From an uncultured Prevotella sp. (GTDB lineage Bacteria; Bacteroidota; Bacteroidia; Bacteroidales; Bacteroidaceae), in NCBI GenBank assembly GCA_900772835.1, contig CAAGSA010000033.1:1-14534 (forward strand): a stretch of 14,534 nt of DNA, read 5' to 3'. Made by a program: the position numbers and the translations under genes. Shown here piece after piece: positions 6,597 to 14,259 of this stretch. The stretch's first letter is position 1; each line of letters begins with the position of its first letter. The notes under the pieces were generated by a model. That model saw only the letters and a list, made by a program, of their open reading frames with translations, ran no database searches and was not told where the DNA came from.

Positions 6597-6604
6597 CAAA
6601 GATA
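6597..6604 (-). promoter_or_regulatory. -7 box for the toxin-antitoxin pair
   Basis: On the minus strand the sequence reads TATCTTTG, an exact TAnnTTTG match, about 100 bp upstream of the 66-aa gene. No TTTG occurs at the ideal 19-21 bp upstream; the nearest lies 32 bp away, so the promoter is probably weak or non-standard. Confidence 0.5.
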
Positions 6605-6686
6605 CAATATTTTTCAATACACAATAGTAATACAAGCAAAATAAATTGCCTTTGTTCCTACAGCACACACCCACAAAGACATACGT

Positions 6687-6744
6687 AGCAATATAATAAT
6701 CCCCGGCACCATCTCATCACGAGACTGCCGGGGATTCTTCTTTT
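6687..6744 (+). terminator. Terminator-like hairpin, copy 2 of the 58-bp direct repeat
   Basis: This copy is identical over 58 bp to 5636-5693, with stem arms at 6698-6708 and 6726-6736. Here the plus-strand tail is a run of six T residues, a better terminator tail than in copy 1. No plus-strand gene ends nearby, but the minus-strand FadL-type gene ends about 130 bp away. It may therefore terminate that gene, or be the original terminator of the lipoprotein gene before the toxin-antitoxin unit arrived. Confidence 0.8.
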
Positions 6745-6873
6745 TTATGTGTGTTTTAGAGTAGTTTTATACTTTGTCTCATACGGCTGTCCCTATACCT
6801 TATATTATAGAGAGAGATGCCGAACGATTCGTGCACTGCCACGACGGCAGAAGGGCAGGAACAAGACGAAGGG

Positions 6874-8439
6874 TTAGAAGTCGATATCGAGCCCCACGCC
6901 GAATACGTCGTTGTTGCGGTTGTAGTCGGCGGTGTATGCCTGCTTGGTGATTTCGTCAACGCTGCTGGTCTTGCGGTGCTGGTAGAAGGTGTGGAAGTAT
7001 GCCACGTTCAGCGACACCTTGTCCGTCAGCTTAACCTTCGCTCCCACGGCAACAGAGTTTGAACTTACGACGAACGACTTGTCGTCCATAGCCTCGTCGC
7101 TGAGTCCGTAGTTGGTGCTCTGCCATCCGGCGCTCACGGTGAACGTCTTGTTGATGTCGTATTCCGCACCGGCGTTATACTCCAGTGTTCCGCGCTTCAG
7201 CTTCTTGTGGCGGTCCACACGCTCCTGGGTCTTGCCGTCGGCCTTCGTCCAGCGGTAGCCGGAGGTAGCCTCCTTGTCGTCGAACCAGTGGAAACCCACG
7301 TTGATGCGCAGGGCATCTATCGGACTGTAGCCCACACCGAGGGTGAGCAGCGCCGGGATGTCGCCCGGATCCTTGCCGTTCTGGTTGGGGTCGTATTCGG
7401 CGATAAGCTCGTTGATATTCTCCTTCGCACTCTCTATCACGGGGGCTATGCCCTGGAGCACAGGTGCCGGAACGCCAACAGCCATCAGGTTCTGCCCGAT
7501 GTTGCCGAGCTTGTTCACGGGAGTAATCACGGTGCCCTGGTTCTTCAGGCAGAGGTGGGTCTTGAATTCATACTTGGCAGAGAAGTTCCAGCGTCCCGTC
7601 TTGTAGTCGATACCGATGAATGGGGTGAAGCCGTAGCCCGTCTGGTCGGTGTTCAGCTCTATGTCGGCGCTCTCCGGGTCGTTGGAGTCAACGATGGTGG
7701 AAAGCGGAAGCTTGTTGCCGCCGGCACCGATAAAGGCGATGTTCTTCACGTAGCCGTAGTAGTTGCAGGTGGCGTAGATGCCGCGCACACCGGCAGCAAC
7801 GGCAAAGTGGTCGTTGATTTTATATGCTGCGCCGAGCGAGAGTCCGTAGTAATACTGTCTGCCGCGCATGAAGCTTTCGTAGGTATAGGCATATCCGCCG
7901 GGCTGCTGCGTGGCAGGATTCATGATGCCGGGGTTGGTAGGGAGCAGAGCCGAGAGGTAGGGCGAGAGGGTGTTGCCGAGCAGTCCGATGTTGGAAACCA
8001 CTTTCTCGAACGAGCCGAGTCCGTCGTCGAACTTGCACTTTCCGCCACCGCCGGTCAGGGCGAAGTTGGCCTGGATAGACCATCTGTCCTTGTTGTATGC
8101 ATACTGGAATGAAGGCACGACTGGCGCGAATGCCTTTCCCTTGAAGGTTCTGTCGGCTGAGGGATTTGCCGCATTGTAGTTGAAGAGAGAATAGGTGTTC
8201 TCGATTGTTCGGGTCTGAATTGCCGACTGCAGGTTGATGCTCAGGTGGTGTCCGTCGTTCAGGAACACTACGCCTGCAGGATTGTAGTAGACACCGTCGA
8301 TACCGATGGAAGCCTCACGGCTCATCATTCGGTTGAAGGCGATGTTCTGGTTGGTGTTAGTGAGCAGACCGCCGGCGTTTGCGGTCAGAACTGTTGCTGC
8401 CATCATGGCTGACAGGCAAACTTTTTTTAAATTTGTCAT
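6874..8439 (-). CDS. FadL/OmpP1-family outer-membrane transporter
   Basis: The family forms a 14-strand outer-membrane barrel that lets hydrophobic compounds such as long-chain fatty acids pass by lateral diffusion. I place the start at the ATG at 8439 (521 residues) because the frame's upstream extension begins at TTG. A Sec signal peptide ends at TANA|GG (after residue 22). Soon after come the family signature IDGVYYNPAG (NPAG at 53-56) and alternating beta-strand segments to the end. The C terminus NDVFGVGLDIDF ends in phenylalanine, as outer-membrane barrels require for BAM recognition. The length is a little above the E. coli FadL size (about 446 mature-plus-signal residues). The substrate cannot be read from the sequence. 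It lies downstream of the 7TM-HD gene on the same strand but 295 bp away, with its own -7 box. Confidence 0.88.
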   Translation of the reverse strand: MTNLKKVCLSAMMAATVLTANAGGLLTNTNQNIAFNRMMSREASIGIDGVYYNPAGVVFLNDGHHLSINLQSAIQTRTIENTYSLFNYNAANPSADRTFKGKAFAPVVPSFQYAYNKDRWSIQANFALTGGGGKCKFDDGLGSFEKVVSNIGLLGNTLSPYLSALLPTNPGIMNPATQQPGGYAYTYESFMRGRQYYYGLSLGAAYKINDHFAVAAGVRGIYATCNYYGYVKNIAFIGAGGNKLPLSTIVDSNDPESADIELNTDQTGYGFTPFIGIDYKTGRWNFSAKYEFKTHLCLKNQGTVITPVNKLGNIGQNLMAVGVPAPVLQGIAPVIESAKENINELIAEYDPNQNGKDPGDIPALLTLGVGYSPIDALRINVGFHWFDDKEATSGYRWTKADGKTQERVDRHKKLKRGTLEYNAGAEYDINKTFTVSAGWQSTNYGLSDEAMDDKSFVVSSNSVAVGAKVKLTDKVSLNVAYFHTFYQHRKTSSVDEITKQAYTADYNRNNDVFGVGLDIDF

Positions 8440-8473
8440 CTTATCCAAAATACTTTTTAATAGAAATTGGTTG

Positions 8474-8481
8474 CAAAGGTA
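8474..8481 (-). promoter_or_regulatory. -7 box for the FadL-type gene
   Basis: The minus strand reads TACCTTTG, matching TAnnTTTG, about 35 bp upstream of the ATG at 8439. A TTTG at the expected -33 position is not seen, so it is a partial match. Confidence 0.5.
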
Positions 8482-8655
8482 TCTTATTTGTTCTGTATTT
8501 CGGTAATATTAATCATTTGTTTAACATTGCTTAACCACAAATACAGGTTATATTGCGCAAAACAAAAGGTTTGTGCAATAAATCGGCAGCAAACAGAGCC
8601 GTTATCTCTACAGATGCATTATGGAGCAGGAAGCGGATTCCGGACAAATCGACAA

Positions 8656-8686
8656 GGTGCAGGAACCGGCGAACGGAACCTGCACC
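8656..8686 (-). terminator. Hairpin downstream of the 7TM-HD gene
   Basis: ggtgcaggaaccg (8656-8668) and cggaacctgcacc (8674-8686) pair over 8 + 3 bp around a 2 x 2 mismatch, with a 5-nt loop. It begins about 50 bp after the minus-strand stop codon at 8735. Only a short, broken T-rich stretch follows on the minus strand, so terminator strength is doubtful. Confidence 0.5.
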
Positions 8687-8734
8687 TCGTTATATATATA
8701 CAGTTGATGCACACGGCGCATGCGCCCACGAAAG

Positions 8735-10849
8735 CTAATCGTTCTTCTTCAGTTCGGGATAGCTCACACGGGTGTGGTAGATAGCTTTCAGTCGTTCGAT
8801 GAGCACCTGCTTTGCCATCGCCACGTCGCGGAACGTGATGGGGCAATACTCGTAGAAGCCATCGTTCATCTGTTGGTCGATAATCCTGCCCACGAGATTG
8901 CTGATGCTCGCCTCGGTATATTCGGGAAGCGAGCGCGCGGCAGCCTCGACGGAGTCTGCCATCATCAGGATTGCCTGCTCACGGGTGAAGGGGTTCGGAC
9001 CGGGATAAGTGAACGGAGCCTTGTCCACCTCCTCGTCGGGATGCTCGTTCTTGTAGGATATATAGAAATACTTCGTTATTCCCGTGCCGTGATGGGTGCT
9101 GATGAAATCCTTTATCACTCCCGGCAGGTTTGACTTCTCGGCAAGCTTCAGTCCGTCGGAAACGTGGTTTATCACGATGTGCGCGGCATCCACCCTCGAC
9201 ATCTTCTCCAGAGGGTTCTTGCCGTTCTGGTTCTCGGTGAAGAATGCTGGGTCCTGCATCTTTCCTATGTCGTGGTAGAGGGCACCCGTTCTCACGAGCT
9301 GTGCCTTGGCACCGATTCTCTCGGCTATGGCGGCAGCAAGGTTGCCCACCATGATGGAATGCTGGAACGTGCCCGGTGCCACCTCGCTCATGCGGCGCAG
9401 GAGATCCTTGCTCGTGTTCGAAAGCTCGATAAGCGTCACGTTGGAGATGAAACCGAACGTCTTCTCTATGATGAGCATCATCGGATAGGCAAAGAGGAGC
9501 AGGATGCCGTTTATCACGAAATACTTGTACATGCTGTTGTCAACGGTGGCAAACGTGTTGTCGGTCATGAGCTGCATGGCGAAATACACGGCGCTGCAGC
9601 CTATCGTCACCAGCAGTGCCGTGCGGAAGAGCTGTGCACGCTGCGAGAGTTCGCGCAGCGAATAGATAGCCACCAGTCCTGCCACTATCTGCACGATGAT
9701 GAACTCATACTGGTATTTCACCACCGCCGCACACAGCATGATGATGACCACATGCGTGAGGAACGCCGTGCGCGAGTCCATGAACACGCGGATGAATATC
9801 GGAGCCATGGCGAACGGCAGCATATAGACGCTGAAGAGGTTGTGCTCCATCATCAGCGAAACGATAATCGGGAACACCGTTATCAGCGTGTAGAGCATGG
9901 CTATGCTGCGCGGCTTGCCGAAATAGTCGCGGCGGAAGAGCCCCAGATACATGGTGAAGAGCACTATGAGGAGCGATACGAATATCACCTGTCCGGCAAT
10001 GGTCGACGGCACCGCCTTCACTCCGGCACTGCGCCTCTGCATCTCGCGCTCGAGGGAACTGAGCACACGAAAGGTGTAGTCGTCAACAATCTCGCCGCGG
10101 TCCACTATCTTCTGCCCCGACAGCACCATGCCGCTTGCCAGCGGTATCTGGCTGAGCATATCGTTGCGCTCGGTCTCTGTGCGATCTCTGTCGTACACGA
10201 TGTTCGGCTCTATATATTCGTTCAGATTGCAGCGCTGCAGTATAGTGCGGTGCGGCGCAAGCTTCTCGTCGTGGAAAATCTGCTCGTAGGCACTCATCGT
10301 GGAGAGCAGCGTGTTCGCCTTCACGCTCGTTGCCGTCTTGCCGTCCACCACCTTCACCACCGTCGTGGTGTCGCGCGCCATCGACGAAAACTCCGACGGG
10401 CCCATTATTCCTATGGAATAGAGCTGGTGGAGCTTGTCGGCAACGACCGACGTGTATGCCGCCGGCAGCCCCGGTATGCCGCTCTTGAAATCATCGAAGA
10501 AGCGCTCCAGCTGCTTCTGCTCTACATCTGCCTTATAGTTGAAATAGGGTTCCAGACTGCGCTGCATGCTGTCGCGCTCCGCACGAATCGCCTCGTCGGT
10601 CTTGTATATGGGGAAGTCGAACTTCGCTATCAGCGAGCCGTACATCCAGGGCTTGCCCACATCGTAGCGGAACTGCGGTCCGCTGTTGCGCGGAATGAAG
10701 CATACAATAATCGTTACCGATATCACTACCAGCAACACGCGGCTCAGAATCTTGCGCCAATGGTGGTTCTCCGACATGCTTAATTTATTCATTGCCATTT
10801 GCTTAAAAGTTGTTCTACATCCGTGAATATACCGCTCCGATATACTCAT
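8735..10849 (-). CDS. 7TM-HD (HDIG) membrane phosphohydrolase, PgpH/YqfF-like
   Basis: The 704-residue protein has the layout of the 7TM-7TMR_HD family: one N-terminal membrane helix (about 37-52), a large extracytoplasmic domain (about 55-275), seven membrane helices (about 285-480) and a cytoplasmic HD domain. Visible metal-binding residues are His497, His526-Asp527 (HDIGK), His562, His586-His587 and Asp632. In Listeria PgpH this domain hydrolyses c-di-AMP; the same activity is inferred here, not shown. The start is uncertain: in-frame ATGs at 10798, 10792 and 10780 are also plausible. The first 23 codons are AT-rich and unlike the body of the gene, and the 10792 start would give 685 residues. 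It diverges from gltX across a 146-bp gap. Confidence 0.9.
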   Translation of the reverse strand: MSISERYIHGCRTTFKQMAMNKLSMSENHHWRKILSRVLLVVISVTIIVCFIPRNSGPQFRYDVGKPWMYGSLIAKFDFPIYKTDEAIRAERDSMQRSLEPYFNYKADVEQKQLERFFDDFKSGIPGLPAAYTSVVADKLHQLYSIGIMGPSEFSSMARDTTTVVKVVDGKTATSVKANTLLSTMSAYEQIFHDEKLAPHRTILQRCNLNEYIEPNIVYDRDRTETERNDMLSQIPLASGMVLSGQKIVDRGEIVDDYTFRVLSSLEREMQRRSAGVKAVPSTIAGQVIFVSLLIVLFTMYLGLFRRDYFGKPRSIAMLYTLITVFPIIVSLMMEHNLFSVYMLPFAMAPIFIRVFMDSRTAFLTHVVIIMLCAAVVKYQYEFIIVQIVAGLVAIYSLRELSQRAQLFRTALLVTIGCSAVYFAMQLMTDNTFATVDNSMYKYFVINGILLLFAYPMMLIIEKTFGFISNVTLIELSNTSKDLLRRMSEVAPGTFQHSIMVGNLAAAIAERIGAKAQLVRTGALYHDIGKMQDPAFFTENQNGKNPLEKMSRVDAAHIVINHVSDGLKLAEKSNLPGVIKDFISTHHGTGITKYFYISYKNEHPDEEVDKAPFTYPGPNPFTREQAILMMADSVEAAARSLPEYTEASISNLVGRIIDQQMNDGFYEYCPITFRDVAMAKQVLIERLKAIYHTRVSYPELKKND

Positions 10850-10907
10850 TAATCCGGTTTACACTGCGAAAATACAAAAAATAATACAACAATTAATAAA
10901 AAAGTAG

Positions 10908-10915
10908 TATTTTTG
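10908..10915 (+). promoter_or_regulatory. -7 box for gltX
   Basis: TATTTTTG matches TAnnTTTG and is followed by a roughly 75-nt leader before the gltX ATG. The expected TTTG at -33 is absent; that stretch is A-rich (ttaataaaaaag). The minus-strand sequence TATTTTCG at 10867-10874 could drive the divergent 7TM-HD gene but has one mismatch. Confidence 0.55.
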
Positions 10916-10995
10916 CACATCTAACAGCTCATCACACACATAAAATGGGCAAAAACGAAGGTTTAAAACAATATTTATCCATAAGATAGAGAGAA

Positions 10996-12513
10996 ATGGC
11001 AGAAAGAAAAGTGAGGGTGCGTTTCGCACCAAGCCCAACGGGCGCCCTGCACATCGGAGGTGTGCGCACAGCATTATACAACTACCTGTTCGCCAAGCAG
11101 CACGGCGGCGACATGGTGTTCCGCATTGAGGACACCGACTCCACTCGCTTCGTGCCCGGAGCGGAGGAGTACATCATCGAATCGTTCAAGTGGCTCGGGA
11201 TTAAGTTCGACGAGGGAGTGAGCTTCGGCGGAGAATACGGACCGTACCGCCAGAGCGAGCGCCGCGAGATATACAAGAAGTACGTGAACCAGCTGCTCGA
11301 CGAGGGCAAGGCATACATCGCCTTCGACACGCCGGAGGAACTGGAGGCGAAGCGACAGGAGATTAAGAACTTCCAGTATGACGCCCACACACGCATGCAG
11401 ATGCGCAACTCCCTGGCAATGCCCAAGGAGGAAGTGGAGGAGCTGATTGCCGACGGCAAGCAGTATGTGGTGCGATTCCTCATACAGCCGGGAGAGGATA
11501 TCCACGTGAGCGACATGATTCGCGGCGACGTGGTGATAAAGAGCGACATCCTCGACGACAAGGTGCTCTACAAGAGCGCCGACGAGCTGCCCACCTACCA
11601 TCTGGCAAACATCGTTGACGACCATCTGATGCAGATATCCCACGTGATACGCGGCGAGGAATGGCTGCCGAGCGCACCGCTCCACGTTCTCCTGTATAGA
11701 GCCTTCGGATGGGAAGACTCCATGCCGCGCTTTGCCCACCTGCCGCTGCTGCTCAAGCCCGACGGAAAGGGCAAGCTGAGCAAGCGCGACGGCGACCGAC
11801 TGGGATTCCCCGTGTTCCCACTGGAATGGCACGACCCGAAGACCGGCGACGTGAGCAACGGATTCCGCGAGAGCGGATACTTCCCCGAGGCGGTGATAAA
11901 CTTCCTCGCGCTGCTGGGATGGAACCCCGGCACGGAGCAGGAACTCTTCACGCTCGACGAACTGGTGCAGGCTTTCGACATCTCGAAATGCAGCAAGGCT
12001 GGAGCGCGCTTCGACTATCAGAAAGGCATCTGGTTCAACCATGAATACATACTGAAGAAGAGCAACGAGGAGATTGCCGCCCTCTTCGCCCCGATTGTGG
12101 CAAACAACGGCGTGGACGAAACGATGGAGCGCATCACCAAGGTGGTGTCGATGATGAAAGACCGCGTGAGCTTCGTGAAGGAGCTGTGGCCCCTGTGCTC
12201 GTTCTTCTTCATCGCGCCGACGGAATACGACGAGAAGACCGTGCGCAAGCGCTGGAAGGAAGACTCGGCAAAGGTGATGGCAGAACTTGCCGACGTGCTC
12301 GAAGGCATCGACGACTTCTCGCTCGAAAACCAGGAGAAGATCGTGATGGCATGGGTGGAAAGCAAGGGCTACAAGCTGGGCGACGTGATGAACGCCTTCC
12401 GCCTCACGCTCGTAGGCATCGGCAAGGGCCCCGGAATGTTCGACATCACAGCATTCCTCGGCAAGGAGGAAACGCTGAAGAGAATGAGAAAAGCCATAGA
12501 GGTGCTGAAATAA
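10996..12513 (+). CDS. gltX: Glutamyl-tRNA synthetase
   Basis: GluRS attaches glutamate to tRNA-Glu using ATP in the cytoplasm. The 505-residue class I enzyme shows the HIGH-type motif HIGG at 19-22 within APSPTGALHIGG. The KMSKS-type loop appears as KLSKR at 260-264. The C-terminal anticodon-binding part carries YKLGDVMNAFRLTLVG, typical of bacterial GluRS. Length and motifs fit a discriminating bacterial enzyme. The ATG at 10996 lies shortly after a purine-rich gatagagagaa, one of the few ribosome-binding-like signals in the window, and gives the expected MAERKVRVRFAPSPTG start. It leads a two-gene operon with kdtA, 46 bp downstream. Confidence 0.98.
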   Translation: MAERKVRVRFAPSPTGALHIGGVRTALYNYLFAKQHGGDMVFRIEDTDSTRFVPGAEEYIIESFKWLGIKFDEGVSFGGEYGPYRQSERREIYKKYVNQLLDEGKAYIAFDTPEELEAKRQEIKNFQYDAHTRMQMRNSLAMPKEEVEELIADGKQYVVRFLIQPGEDIHVSDMIRGDVVIKSDILDDKVLYKSADELPTYHLANIVDDHLMQISHVIRGEEWLPSAPLHVLLYRAFGWEDSMPRFAHLPLLLKPDGKGKLSKRDGDRLGFPVFPLEWHDPKTGDVSNGFRESGYFPEAVINFLALLGWNPGTEQELFTLDELVQAFDISKCSKAGARFDYQKGIWFNHEYILKKSNEEIAALFAPIVANNGVDETMERITKVVSMMKDRVSFVKELWPLCSFFFIAPTEYDEKTVRKRWKEDSAKVMAELADVLEGIDDFSLENQEKIVMAWVESKGYKLGDVMNAFRLTLVGIGKGPGMFDITAFLGKEETLKRMRKAIEVLK

Positions 12514-12559
12514 GCCGCACCCCTACGGAAACTACGAACAACAAAAGCAAAAGCAGGTC

Positions 12560-13789
12560 GTGTACAACATCATCATATACATATACCTTCTTGGTGTGGC
12601 GATAGCCAGCCGTTGGGACAGCAAAATCCGCAAGATGTGGCGGGGCGAGAGAGAAGCCTTCGACATACTGAGGCAGAACGTAGACAACGGAGCCAGATAC
12701 CTGTGGTTCCATGCCGCATCGCTCGGCGAGTTCGAGCAGGGACGCCCCATTATGGAGCGCCTGCGCAAGACGCACCCCGAATACAAGATTCTGCTCACCT
12801 TCTTCTCCCCGTCGGGATACGAAGTGAGGAAGAACTACGAGGGTGCCGACATCATCTGCTATCTGCCGCTCGACACGCCGCTGAACGTGCGCCGGTTCTT
12901 CCGCACGATACACCCCGAGGCGGCATTCTTCATCAAGTATGAGTTCTGGTGGAACTATATGACCTACATGAAGAAGCACGACATACCCGTCTACAGCGTG
13001 AGCTGCATCTTCCGTCCGCAGCAGGTGTTCTTCCGCTGGTACGGCTACAGCTACCGCCGCGTACTGAACTGCATAACCAAGTTCTTCGCCCAGAACGAGC
13101 GCAGCCGCGACCTGCTTGCCACGCTCGGGCTGACGAACGTGGAGATTACCGGCGACACACGCTTCGACCGTGTGCTCGAGATTAAGCAGGCTGCAACGGC
13201 AAAGGCTGCCGACATGCCCATCGTCGACGCCTTTGCCAAGGGCTACAAGGTGTTCGTGGCTGGCAGCAGCTGGCCGCCCGACGAGGACATTTTCATCCGC
13301 TACTTCAACGAGCACAAGGACTGGCGCATCGTTATCGCGCCACACGTGATAGGCGAAGACCATCTGCAGCAGATTCTCTCCAAACTGAAGCGCAACGCCG
13401 TGAGATACACCAAGACCACGCCCGAGGAGGCTGCCCATGCCGACTGTCTCATCATCGACTGCTTCGGGCTGCTCTCGAGCATCTACTCCTGCGCCAGGGT
13501 GACCTACGTGGGTGGAGGATTCGGCGTGGGAATACACAATGTGCTGGAGGCTGCCGTATGGAACGTGCCCGTCGTCTTCGGTCCGAACAACAAGCGTTTC
13601 CAGGAGGCACAGGAACTCCTCGGAGTGAGGGGCGGATTCGGAATCAACTCCTACGAGGATTTCGAAACCCTGATGAACCGCTTCGACCGGGATGCCGACT
13701 TCCTGCGCGCCACTTCGGATGCCGCCGGAGGCTACGTGCAGACGAAGGCAGGAGCCGCCGATAAAGTAATAGAGGGAGTGGGACTCTAA
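12560..13789 (+). CDS. kdtA: 3-deoxy-D-manno-octulosonic acid transferase (Kdo transferase)
   Basis: KdtA (WaaA) adds Kdo from CMP-Kdo to the lipid A precursor on the inner face of the cytoplasmic membrane. The 409-residue GT-B protein begins with one membrane-anchoring helix (residues 2-17, YNIIIYIYLLGVAIAS). The catalytic glutamate of the family is Glu57 in HAASLGEFEQGRP; the C-terminal donor-binding region includes YVGGGFGVGIHNVLEAAVWNVPVVFGPN. The start is a GTG at 12560; no ATG lies in frame upstream before the GC-rich region, and Bacteroidales homologues begin with a similar anchor, so the GTG is credible. Co-transcription with gltX is likely from the 46-bp gap, and a strong terminator follows. 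Confidence 0.95.
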   Translation: MYNIIIYIYLLGVAIASRWDSKIRKMWRGEREAFDILRQNVDNGARYLWFHAASLGEFEQGRPIMERLRKTHPEYKILLTFFSPSGYEVRKNYEGADIICYLPLDTPLNVRRFFRTIHPEAAFFIKYEFWWNYMTYMKKHDIPVYSVSCIFRPQQVFFRWYGYSYRRVLNCITKFFAQNERSRDLLATLGLTNVEITGDTRFDRVLEIKQAATAKAADMPIVDAFAKGYKVFVAGSSWPPDEDIFIRYFNEHKDWRIVIAPHVIGEDHLQQILSKLKRNAVRYTKTTPEEAAHADCLIIDCFGLLSSIYSCARVTYVGGGFGVGIHNVLEAAVWNVPVVFGPNNKRFQEAQELLGVRGGFGINSYEDFETLMNRFDRDADFLRATSDAAGGYVQTKAGAADKVIEGVGL

Positions 13790-13826
13790 GTCCCCCCACC
13801 TCCCACCCCATACGGGAAAACCATTT

Positions 13827-13909
13827 GTCTCCTATTGTCTCCCTTATTGTCGTAAATATATTTGCGTGTTTTTTTCACGACAACAATAGGCAATAGGAGA
13901 CTATTTTTT
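13827..13909 (+). terminator. Strong intrinsic terminator after kdtA
   Basis: Arms gtctcctattg (13827-13837) and caataggagac (13891-13901) pair perfectly over 11 bp. After an asymmetric internal loop, ttgtcgt (13847-13853) and acgacaa (13877-13883) pair over another 7 bp, with a 23-nt T-rich apical loop. The outer arm is followed by ta and then six T residues (13904-13909). Both arms contain near-duplicated tctcctattg/caatagg units, so the stem can also slip into alternative registers. Confidence 0.8.
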
Positions 13910-13942
13910 CCTGACTTCGTCATCGTGCCAATGCTTAACCTA

Positions 13943-14019
13943 TCTCACAGGTTTACGATTCTGTCTTACGAGTTTCTTGATGCCATCTTACGTGTTTTCG
14001 ATGCCCAATTCACTTGTTT
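13943..14019 (+). repeat. Degenerate tandem array, 21-22 bp period, four units
   Basis: Similar 12-mers start at 13943, 13964, 13986 and 14008: tctcacaggttt, tcttacgagttt, tcttacgtgttt and attcacttgttt. The bases between them also resemble each other, notably gatgcc after units two and three. Period 21-22 bp, roughly two helical turns, no open frame. Too divergent and gapless for a CRISPR array. Confidence 0.55.
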
Positions 14020-14229
14020 TTGACCTGACTTTGTGGCTTTTGAGCTTGCCGGTGCGACCCTTGACAAATGCACCTTATAAAAAAGGTATGTTTCGAGTTA
14101 CTCTTGAAAGAACAAACGAATTGTCCTCCTAAGTCGGGCAATTTTACAGACAATAATTTTAATTTGTCTAAATAGTAGCAATATATGCCAATTATTCATT
14201 TTTTCTGATTGATTATCAAGATAAAACAT

Positions 14230-14237
14230 TATATTTG
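14230..14237 (+). promoter_or_regulatory. -7 box for the DUF1016 gene
   Basis: TATATTTG matches TAnnTTTG, 22 bp upstream of the ATG at 14260. Upstream spacing would put the -33 element in ttttctgatt, which has no exact TTTG. The transcription start near 14244 would leave a short 15-nt leader. Confidence 0.5.
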
Positions 14238-14259
14238 TAACATTAAATGTTTTGGAATA

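Larger units (their letters stand above)
5636..6744. other. Toxin-antitoxin unit bounded by 58-bp direct repeats (candidate inserted cassette)
   Basis: The segment consists of a 58-bp hairpin copy, the minus-strand toxin and antitoxin genes with their promoter region, and a second identical hairpin copy. The repeat period is 1,051 bp. Removing one period would leave the lipoprotein and the FadL-type gene converging on a single terminator, which looks like the ancestral arrangement. No transposase or integrase is inside, so this is a passive unit. The insertion is inferred from the arrangement, not proven. Confidence 0.5.
13790..14259. other. 470-bp gap between kdtA and the DUF1016 gene
   Basis: No credible gene lies here on either strand. 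The first part holds the kdtA terminator, the middle a degenerate 22-bp repeat array, and the rest is AT-rich with small hairpins. One is aattgtcc/gggcaatt at 14119-14143 (G.T wobble allowed), followed by tttta. Another is ggtgc/gcacc at 14051-14074. Base composition changes abruptly after the terminator, consistent with the edge of an accessory region. Confidence 0.7.

Noticed and set aside
5636..6744. Insertion sequence or transposon
   Set aside because: No transposase, integrase or terminal inverted repeats; the flanking repeats are direct and look like terminators, so only a passive cassette is supported.
9164..10783. 539-codon plus-strand frame opposite the 7TM-HD gene
   Set aside because: Histidine/arginine-rich shadow typical of antisense translation of GC-rich coding DNA; the minus-strand gene has HD motifs and membrane helices.
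10867..10874. Promoter for the 7TM-HD gene (TATTTTCG on the minus strand)
   Set aside because: One mismatch to TAnnTTTG and no -33 element, so I did not list it as a separate feature.
12446..13537. 363-codon minus-strand frame across gltX and kdtA
   Set aside because: It spans two clear genes on the opposite strand and shows no domain or motif.
13943..14019. CRISPR array
   Set aside because: Units are only about 22 bp, diverge from each other, have no unique spacers of constant length, and no cas genes are visible.
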